A stretch of 64,000 nt of DNA from Vicia villosa (Eukaryota; Streptophyta; Magnoliopsida; Fabales; Fabaceae): contig NC_081185.1 of NCBI RefSeq assembly GCF_029867415.1, forward strand, positions 78,031,553 to 78,095,552, in the 5' to 3' direction. Shown here one piece after another: positions 57,480 through 64,000 of this stretch. A model generated the notes under the pieces. It saw nothing but the letters and a program-made list of their open reading frames with translations, had not been told where the DNA came from and did no database searches. How positions within the stretch are numbered: position 1 is the stretch's first letter; each line of letters begins with the position of its first letter. Position numbers and translations under genes: made by a program.

Positions 57480-57832
57480 GTCGACCACTTGTAGTGCTTA
57501 GGTCGACCTAACAGAGCTTGCAGAATTTTGCTCCCAGTTAGGTCGACCTGTTGAAGGAGTAGGTCGACCAGAATCCTCTTCTGATGCATTCTGGGGACAT
57601 TTTCACAGATTAGGTCGACCTAGTTGCCATGTAGGTCGACCTAGCAGACTGATATGAAGATTTCTTCATTTTGAGTCGACCTAAATGGTCTGTGAGTCGA
57701 CCTAGCAGAGGTATATGGATTTTCCTTCATTTTAGGTCGACCTAGGTTGACAGTAGGTCGACCTAACTGCTGATTTTCTGCATTTTTCATGTCCAGCTTG
57801 TGTTGAGTCGACTTATATGCATAGTGGATCAC
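57480..57832 (-). promoter_or_regulatory. GTCGAC palindrome array in the U3 region, 3' LTR
   Basis: GTCGAC sites, mostly inside TAGGTCGACCTA, start at 57480, 57502, 57542, 57563, 57614, 57635, 57675, 57696, 57736, 57757 and 57807, with a degenerate one near 57827. Steps are 22, 40, 21, 51, 21, 40, 21, 40, 21, 50 and ~20. On the coding strand the array ends about 60 bp upstream of the TATA box, where an enhancer would be expected. Confidence 0.65.
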
Positions 57833-57949
57833 CTTGTGCTTTCATGAGTGATCAAATGCTTTGCTTTTCTGATTCCTCCTTGTTGTTTGAATGCTCATTT
57901 GAGTTTGCCATAAATCAAAAACATCTTTGAGTGTAATCTTGTACTCACA

Positions 57950-57964
57950 TACTCCCCCTTTTTG
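57950..57964 (-). other. Polypurine tract of the SIRE-like element
   Basis: On the minus strand AAAAAGGGGGAGTA lies directly next to the 3' LTR. A second similar tract (CAAAGGGGGAGATAG) lies at about 58107-58125, within a repeated segment of the 3' UTR (58017-58120). Confidence 0.75.
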
Positions 57965-57965
57965 A

Positions 57966-58361
57966 TGATGGCAAACCAATAGTCAAAAGCTTTGGTAGTA
58001 AGTGACAAAGACTCAACAGAGCTCCCCCGTACATCCAGCATCTATCTCTCAACAGGGCAATCTCTCACCAAGGCTCCCCCGTACACTCAGCATCTATTGT
58101 ATCTATCTCCCCCTTTGACAACATCAAAAAGAGAAACAAAGAGAGCAGAGTAGAAGAGAAACAAGAAAAATAAAGAATACCAGTAGTCATAGAGATAGAT
58201 AACATGTTTTAAAGCAAGCTAACAACATACATAGTAGTTCAAGAGAATTATAAAAGAGGACATAGAGTGCTACATCATATAATGTTTTTAACAACAAAAC
58301 AAAACAAAAAAAACTTAATGGCATGAAATGCAATGAAATGATGATATGATAACGATATGTC
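57966..58361 (-). other. 3' UTR of the SIRE-like element
   Basis: Non-coding stretch between the second ORF and the polypurine tract. It has an imperfect duplication around GCTCCCCCGTACA (58021 and 58074) and the extra purine tract. I see no gene. Confidence 0.6.
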
Positions 58362-59523
58362 CTAACGCCTGCCCCTTCTTCCTCTTCCTCTTTGAAATGT
58401 GTGAGGTCGATCTTCTTCAACCTGTTCCAACAAATCCAGCACAGACATGTTAAGAGTGTTGAAGCTCTGGCTGATGTTAGCATGACGATGCAATGCCGTT
58501 TCCTCAAACTGATTCTGCCTCAATATGGAGTTGGATGCAAACGTCTCAAAATCGTTCCTTTGTTCCTGAACCAAGCCGTACAGAGATTGGTATTGCCGTT
58601 GTTGTTCCTCATATCTATCTTGTTGAAGCTGCTGCATCGTTTGAAATTGAAGCTGTTGAGTTTCAAAGTTCTGCTGTTGTTGAAGTTGCATAGCTTCAAG
58701 CATAGATATTATGTTAGATTAATCAGGAGGAGGTGGAGCAGTGTATCCTCAAGGAACTTCTTCCTGTTGAGACGGAACATATTGCCAATTTGGATCTGTG
58801 TCATGAGCTATGTCTTCCATGGTTTGATCCTCCTCATTTGCTATTTCTTGATCGTTTCCCTCTTCCTCATTTCCTACATTGTTTCCAAACTCCGTAGGAT
58901 CATCATAGTTGTAGATAACCTTCCCTGTTCCTTTTTGAATGAGATAATATGTCTTCCTCACAGGATTCCAATGATATCCCATAAGAGTCAAGGTGGTTTG
59001 TGAGAATTCCTGGGATTGATGTACGCGAGTGTAGTGTAAGTGATCAAGTCGCATACCAAAGTGATTGACAATTGTTTGAATGATTGAACCATAACATAGG
59101 GCTGTAGTTTTCTGTTTGACTTCATGAAACTTAGCAGCAAGGAAGTGAGGCCAGTGTAAACGCGTTCTGTTTTGCAGCAGATACATGAGCACCACTTCAT
59201 TTCTTTCAATTCTTGAATATCCTCCAGCCCTTGGTCGAATGATTCTTGAGATTACCCAGTTCAAGAGTCTAGGATCTCGCTTCAAATGACCAGCTGTTAT
59301 TGTTTCATTTGGTCTATCAAATACGGAAGGATCTTTGAGGATTGACTTCACGTAGGCCTCATGATCATAGTTTCCCGGTACATCCCCGTCTACCATACGG
59401 AGTTCATCACCAACGATTGTCAGACCAAAAATACTAATCCAGACCCGTTTGTCAACAACATGCGACCGGTTGAGATGATGAACTGGAAGCAATTTCCTTT
59501 CCTTTTCTTGATTTTGGAGGCAT
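58362..59523 (-). pseudogene. Decayed second ORF: plant transposon-associated protein with Gln-rich and RGR tail
   Basis: Start ATG at 59521-59523 in a good context (ACCATGCC), giving MPPKSRKGKEIASSSSSQP. A frameshift near 59460 leads into the long frame (VDKRVWISIFGLTIVGDELR, LLNWVISRIIRPRAGGYSRI), which resembles the 'putative plant transposon protein' domain often found in legume repeats; that match is from memory. An acidic linker follows. Stops at 58749 (TGA) and about 58713 (TAA) interrupt the frame, which then continues in phase as a Gln-rich coiled coil (MQLQQQQNFETQQLQF) ending in RGRGRRGRR. The function is unknown. It replaces pol and has its own upstream palindrome array. Confidence 0.65.
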
Positions 59524-59662
59524 GGTTGGAGATGCTTTGAGTGAGAGAGGGATGATTTTTGACAATTTTGAGTTTGAGGAATTAGGGTTAGCCGTACCAA
59601 AAGAGATGAGAATGAGAGGGAATGCAAGAATGGAATGTTTTGAATGAATGATATTGGGTCGG

Positions 59663-59864
59663 GTCGACCTAACAGACCCAAATATGGAAAAAATAACGCA
59701 GTAGGTCGACCTAAAGTGAAGCTGGGTCGACCTAACAGAAGTGACAAAACAAATAACCAAATTAGGTCGACCTAAATTGTGAGTAGGTCGACGCAACTTG
59801 GACCTTTTTAGTTTTTCTAAAGAAGCTTCTTATGTAGGTCGACTCAAATACAGGGTAGGTCGAC
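59663..59864 (-). promoter_or_regulatory. Internal GTCGAC palindrome array upstream of the second ORF
   Basis: GTCGAC sites start at 59663, 59705, 59726, 59766, 59787, 59838 and 59859, with steps of 42, 21, 40, 21, 51 and 21. This is the same motif and spacing as in the LTR. On the minus strand the array lies 140-340 bp upstream of the second ORF's ATG and is followed by AATATCAT and a CT/CA-rich leader typical of plant 5' UTRs. It probably acts as an internal promoter (inference). Confidence 0.55.
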
Positions 59865-60560
59865 CTAAGTTGCTTTCAATGATGAAAATGCCTTAGAAAT
59901 GTTTCTATATGATGTATTTTTGTTTTGTCATTTGCTTGAATGCACAACCATTGTATGTTATGAATGAAATGATGAACACATATACATAAGTATTTGAGAA
60001 GAGTAGATAAGAGCACATGAAGTCACTATAAGCATGTTAATTGATAGCATATTATAGCATCAATAAAATTTTTGGAAGTGAACAATAAACATGTTACCGC
60101 TTTCTCAATATGTAGGTGTTTTGTCATCATTGTGTGGAGTCTTCTTGTCAGTGTGCCATACTCCTAGATTTGATAATGAATTGTTTTGATGGAATGTTTC
60201 ACAGGTTGATTCTTGCGAAAAACTTATCTAGTATCAATTACTCGATGTTCTCCCGGATGCGGGACATAGTCCCAAACAATATTCTGCTAAGAATAGGTTT
60301 AAAATCTCTTTGCAATGCAACTTGCCAATTTGCACATCAAGTACTGCGTCCTATGTGTTTCTCGGAATATCTGTATTTGTAATGTATCTCATACATTTGC
60401 TATGGCTAGGACACCTACATTTCCTTTGCCAAGTATGATTCTTCAAACTGTCTTCATAGATGACATACCAAAATTTGTATGTCTTCCTATATGTGTCTTG
60501 AGCACCATCTATCAAGGAACTACCACCGTTCGGCGATGTCAAGACACTTTTCCTGCGAGA
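59865..60560 (-). other. Gag-pol junction remnant, pol deleted
   Basis: Downstream of the gag stop there is no recognisable protease, integrase, RT or RNase H in either strand. Short open frames (for example on the plus strand at 60116-60382) have no domain. The deletion of pol makes the element dependent on a helper. Confidence 0.6.
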
Positions 60561-62300
60561 TTAAATTAGAGTGGAAGGTCCCCAATCTTCATTGGGTCCT
60601 GGATGGTGAGTACACAATTTGTTGCACTTAGGCAACCATTGAAATACTCCTTTAGGAACTAAAGTTCTCCTAAATTTGCATTTTTCAATGGTATGTCCCT
60701 TTTTGCAACAATAATGACAGGTAATATGATGAGAATATGGAGTTTTGCTAGTTGATACTTTTGGTACAAAAGTGTATTTACTATATAAAGGAGTATACGA
60801 TCTTTTGAACTTGTTTGGATCAACTGCAAAAGTCACTTTTGGTTGTAGAGCCTTGTCTAACTTGGCTTTTAGATCTCTCACTTCTTTTTGCCAAATGTGA
60901 CATGTCTCACAACCAAACCATGATGTAGGATCTAATTCAACTTTGTCCTTTTGAATGTCTAGCATAGATTGTTTTAAAGCTTCCATATCCCTTTCGGTTT
61001 TCTCAACTTTTGATTCAAGATATGAAAATATTTTCTTATTTGAGGCCAAAAGTTTGAAAGCTTTAATTGCATCTCTATGTAATTCTTCAAAAGCAAGTTT
61101 TAGTTGAGAATGAGATACCTTATCTACGAGTTCAGGTTTAAGATGACTTACAGCTTTCTTTTTCTTGTTTTGATGAGCCATGAAACATAGGTTTGCTGAT
61201 TCTTCTTCATCGCTTGACGAGCTTTCACTAGATGAATCACTTTCCCATGCTATGTAAGCTCTTTTAGATTTGTTATGACCTTTGCTTTGGTTCTTCTCCT
61301 TTTCTTTCTTAAGGTATGGACAATCCGGTTTGTAGTGACCGGCTTTCCCACAATTGAAGCAAAGACCTTTGATCTTTCCTTTGTTGTCGTCATCTTGTTT
61401 GAACATGTTTGATTGCTTTCTATAGTTGATCAATCCTTTGTCGGAATGTTTTGCTCCATTTTTCTTTAGATATTTGTTGTATCTTCGCACAAACAGTCCC
61501 ATTTCCTCATCATCAGAGTCTTCGTCACTACTTGTGTCACTATCCTTTAGCTCTCGTTTTGAGGTCTTGGAGCTCGAAGCTTTTAGAGCTATTGACTTCT
61601 TCTCTACCTCTTTCTCCATGTTCTTTTCTTTCTTTGTCCTCTTCTCATGCATGTCAAGGCATTTAAGATGCTGTTCATGTTCCTCTAGTTTACCAAAAAG
61701 AGTGGTAATGTCTAAAGTGTTGAGATCATTTGCTTCCTTAATTGCTGTAACTTTGGGCTGCCATTCCCTGTTCAAACACCTTAAGATTTTGTTAGTAGCA
61801 ACTGCATTGGAAACAGGTCTATCAAGAGAATTTAATCGATTTTTCAGGTGAACGAATCTTTTCTGCATGCTTTCGATGGTTTCACCATCTTCCATGTGGA
61901 AAAGTTCGAACTCTTGAGTTAACGTATTGATCCTAGCTAGTTTGACATCATCCGTTCCCTCGTGGGCAACTTGCAATGTGTCCCACATAGCTTTAGCTGA
62001 TCTACAATGGGAAACACGATAGTATTCATCAACTCCTAGAGCTGAGATTAGAATGTTTCTCGCTTTCCAATCGTATGCATATTTCTTTTCATCTTCAGCA
62101 TTCCAAGTATCTTCTGGTTTTGGAACAACTGCACCAGCTGCATTTGTCATAGTGATCTGAAATGGACCATTGACAATAGCTGTCCAGATGTTCCTATCAA
62201 TTGCATTGATATGGACACACATACAATCCTTCCAATAGCCGTAGTTTTCTCCGTTGAAAACTGGAGCTCTATTATGAGCCCCTTTAGGTCCAGAAGCCAT
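60561..62300 (-). CDS. SIRE-like copia Gag (579 aa), intact
   Basis: Structural nucleocapsid protein of the element. ATG at 62298-62300 (MASGPKGAHNRAPVFNGENY) is chosen because the open frame upstream of it runs through the primer site and LTR. Residues 10-220 form the copia Gag domain (YGYWKDCMCVHINAID, AHEGTDDVKLARI, LNREWQPKVTAI). 225-265 are charged. 314-327 are a classical zinc knuckle CX2CX4HX4C (CFNCGKAGHYKPDC). 350-370 are Ser/Asp-rich. 395-485 are a predicted coiled coil. 528-541 are a second CX2CX4HX4C knuckle (CHYCCKKGHTIEKC). The frame closes after QWLPKCNKLC... where pol would normally continue. No internal stop or frameshift. Translation is plausible given the intact LTR promoter. 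Confidence 0.92.
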   Translation of the reverse strand: MASGPKGAHNRAPVFNGENYGYWKDCMCVHINAIDRNIWTAIVNGPFQITMTNAAGAVVPKPEDTWNAEDEKKYAYDWKARNILISALGVDEYYRVSHCRSAKAMWDTLQVAHEGTDDVKLARINTLTQEFELFHMEDGETIESMQKRFVHLKNRLNSLDRPVSNAVATNKILRCLNREWQPKVTAIKEANDLNTLDITTLFGKLEEHEQHLKCLDMHEKRTKKEKNMEKEVEKKSIALKASSSKTSKRELKDSDTSSDEDSDDEEMGLFVRRYNKYLKKNGAKHSDKGLINYRKQSNMFKQDDDNKGKIKGLCFNCGKAGHYKPDCPYLKKEKEKNQSKGHNKSKRAYIAWESDSSSESSSSDEEESANLCFMAHQNKKKKAVSHLKPELVDKVSHSQLKLAFEELHRDAIKAFKLLASNKKIFSYLESKVEKTERDMEALKQSMLDIQKDKVELDPTSWFGCETCHIWQKEVRDLKAKLDKALQPKVTFAVDPNKFKRSYTPLYSKYTFVPKVSTSKTPYSHHITCHYCCKKGHTIEKCKFRRTLVPKGVFQWLPKCNKLCTHHPGPNEDWGPSTLI

Positions 62301-62339
62301 CTTTCCAATAAGTGTTTCACGTAGCACGGAATAAACCAG

Positions 62340-62352
62340 AGCTCTGATACCA
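62340..62352 (-). other. Primer-binding site of the SIRE-like element
   Basis: TGGTATCAGAGCT on the minus strand, 2 nt inside the 5' LTR. It is complementary to the 3' end of initiator tRNA-Met. Confidence 0.85.
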
Positions 62353-62354
62353 CT

Positions 62355-63884
62355 TGTTAGACGCTGGCCTATAGATCTAGAGGGGGGGTGAATAGATCTC
62401 ACTAAGTTTTTACAGATTTTTCTACAGACTCGAGCGAAAGCGGTTCTGAATCGACTTGCGTCTATTCTGGACCGCTATTGCAAAGGTCGTATGTGTTTCA
62501 AAACCAAAAAGTAAGTGGAATTGATGGTGAAGTAATATGATAGCTAACCAATACGTTTAACAACTGAAATCCAATTAACTTCTAGATTGACAACTTTGAT
62601 TTGCAATGCAGTAAGATTGGATAAAGCAAAAACACAAACACTTGGTGATAGGTTCAAATTGATAGTGATTCAAGTTGTGGTGAATTGTGATGTTTGTGCA
62701 GAACTTTAATTCACAATTTTAACACTTGAATCGTTGATCAATTTTGCACTTATAACCAATTATGAACAGAAAGTAAAAGAGAAAGTAAAAGCGACAAGAA
62801 CACGATATTTGTTTAGGCAGTTCGTCGATCGTCCTCGCTACGACTACGTCTGCCCCCAATTCCAAATTGAAATTGGGTAATCTTTCATTAATGTTGAAAG
62901 TAGTATATACAAAGAAGATAACAAAGCGATAAACGATAAACCAATTATGTCGATCCTTTGAATCTTCTTCCCCCTTAATCTTGAGCCAGATCAAGGTTAT
63001 CCAAGAGCTTCACTTTGATTCCCTTCTGCAGTGTCTTGATTCCTTGAACTCCCCGTTCCTCAATCGTTACACTCAGCCGAATCCTCAATGAACGCCTCTT
63101 GATAAAAACCCCCAAGAACCACCCGTCGTGGAGGACAAAACCCGCAGATTTTATTCACCAACAAACCCCACAAACCTTCACCCACTAGGAATCTTCAATT
63201 CCGTTCCATGGACGTTATCGAACTCATCACTAACCCGCAACGCAAGAATGATTATGTGTAATTGTGTTGGAGATGATGAAGAACGAAGATGAGAAGCGTT
63301 TGTGTATCTTTCAGTCGTTGGTGTTGCTTGAATGATTACCCTTGCACAATATATATGATTGCATAACAGTTGGAACCAAGAAAAACTGATTTTTGAACTT
63401 TCTTTATCAGTTAGGTCGACCACTTGTAGTGCTTAGGTCGACCTAACAGAGCTTGCAGAATTTTGCTCCCAGTTAGGTCGACCTGTTGAAGGAGTAGGTC
63501 GACCAGAATCCTCTTCTGATGCATTCTGGGGACATTTTCACAGATTAGGTCGACCTAGTTGCCATGTAGGTCGACCTAGCAGACTGATATGAAGATTTCT
63601 TCATTTTGAGTCGACCTAAATGGTCTGTGAGTCGACCTAGCAGAGGTATATGGATTTTCCTTCATTTTAGGTCGACCTAGGTTGACAGTAGGTCGACCTA
63701 ACTGCTGATTTTCTGCATTTTTCATGTCCAGCTTGTGTTGAGTCGACTTATATGCATAGTGGATCACCTTGTGCTTTCATGAGTGATCAAATGCTTTGCT
63801 TTTCTGATTCCTCCTTGTTGTTTGAATGCTCATTTGAGTTTGCCATAAATCAAAAACATCTTTGAGTGTAATCTTGTACTCACA
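62355..63884 (-). repeat. 5' LTR of the SIRE-like element
   Basis: 1530 bp, co-linear with 56420-57949 (offset 5935). It contains the GTCGAC array at about 63415-63767 and the TATA box at 63346-63357. The leader begins soon after. Its right end is followed by the target duplication TCTGT. Confidence 0.93.
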
Positions 63885-63889
63885 TCTGT

Positions 63890-64000
63890 GTGATTGGATT
63901 TAAGTTTCAGGGCATAAATCGTATTCGGCCATTGTAGCCCGAATTAGGGTTCTTAATCTTAATTTAGGGTTTTTGGATAGAGTTAAAATCAGGTCAAACT
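63890..64000 (+). mobile_element. Ogre-like LTR, right part, continues beyond the window
   Basis: Continuation of the LTR begun at 55065 after the SIRE-like insertion. It contains the CGAATTAGGGTTCTTAAT/TTTAGGGTTTTTGG style common to these LTRs. No end is reached. Confidence 0.6.

Larger units (their letters stand above)
56420..57949 (-). repeat. 3' LTR of the SIRE-like element
   Basis: 1530 bp. In minus-strand reading it begins TGTGAGTACAAG at 57949 and ends GCGTCTAACA at 56420. It contains the GTCGAC palindrome array at 57480-57832 and a TATA box at about 57411-57422. Three short open frames occur identically in the other LTR and have no domains. Confidence 0.93.
56420..63884 (-). mobile_element. 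Complete young SIRE-like copia element (7465 bp, non-autonomous)
   Basis: Two 1530-bp LTRs, primer site, polypurine tract and a 5-bp target duplication TCTGT (56415-56419 and 63885-63889) define a complete insertion on the minus strand. The LTRs look virtually identical; I noticed one difference (GGTGGATAG versus GGTGAATAG). The primer site for tRNA-Met (TGGTATCAGAGC, minus strand) lies 2 nt inside the 5' LTR. Gag is present and pol is gone. A second, decayed ORF lies in the 3' half. The tract AAAAAGGGGGAGT precedes the 3' LTR, as in SIRE/Maximus elements. Confidence 0.93.

Noticed and set aside
58392..59003. 203-codon open frame on the plus strand
   Set aside because: Antisense to the second ORF of the SIRE-like element; hydrophobic Leu/Ile runs come from reading its Gln-rich part in reverse.
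61426..61851. 141-codon open frame on the plus strand
   Set aside because: Antisense shadow of the intact copia gag; the Ser/Phe-rich translation mirrors its Lys/Asp-rich region.

Overview
This is repeat-dense plant nuclear DNA. Very long LTRs that open with TGTCATACCCC, primer sites starting TGGCGAC, and Tat/Ogre-type pol (RT, RNase H, second RNase H, integrase) together suggest a large-genome legume of the pea/vetch/lentil group. That is inference; no host gene, rRNA or true tRNA gene was recognised. A 100-N assembly gap (19412-19511) separates two blocks whose adjacency should not be trusted.

Left block (1-19411). A reverse LTR piece (1-1213) cuts the gag of a non-autonomous Ogre-like element. 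That element's 3' UTR and 3.7-kb LTR fill 1214-8806. A chromovirus-type LTR (8808-11013) then abuts a badly decayed Ty1/copia pol (11014-13767). The 3' end of the copia element is invaded by a DNA element rich in AGCGCT repeats, which itself holds a 538-bp hAT-like element with a 7-bp target duplication. The copia 3' LTR (from 15147) is interrupted by a Helitron-like element (15533-19407), and this carries a 5'-truncated LINE with a 15-bp target duplication.

Right block (19512-64000). First come a nearly unshifted Ogre pol and its 6-kb 3' LTR (element A, to 32107), inserted in the 3' UTR of element B. Element B (LTR 32622-35911, internal 35912-40329, second LTR 40330-42372 plus 51183-52434) is a non-autonomous Ogre relative with a broken gag. 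Its second LTR is split by element C (42373-51182, minus strand), which has an intact 446-codon gag but no 5' LTR. B sits in the 5' LTR of a chromovirus whose gag and pol remnants follow (52435-55064). An Ogre-like LTR (55065 onward) breaks that pol, and a complete, very young SIRE-like copia element (56420-63884, duplication TCTGT, 1530-bp LTRs) breaks that LTR. The copia element keeps gag but has lost pol. Instead it carries a decayed second ORF that appears to have its own promoter.

The most interesting signals are non-coding. (1) At least five element families carry arrays of short hairpins whose loops are nearly constant while the two stem arms change together from unit to unit. (2) Three unrelated LTR families carry arrays of perfect palindromes (cores GTCGAC, ATCGAT, ACGCGT) spaced at about 10, 20-22, 40-43 or 50-51 bp, that is, in phase with the DNA helix. 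In the SIRE-like element the same array occurs in the LTR next to the TATA box and again upstream of the second ORF. (3) tRNA-like modules sit inside the LTRs of the Ogre relatives. All coordinates and pairings were read by eye; no search or folding program was run.
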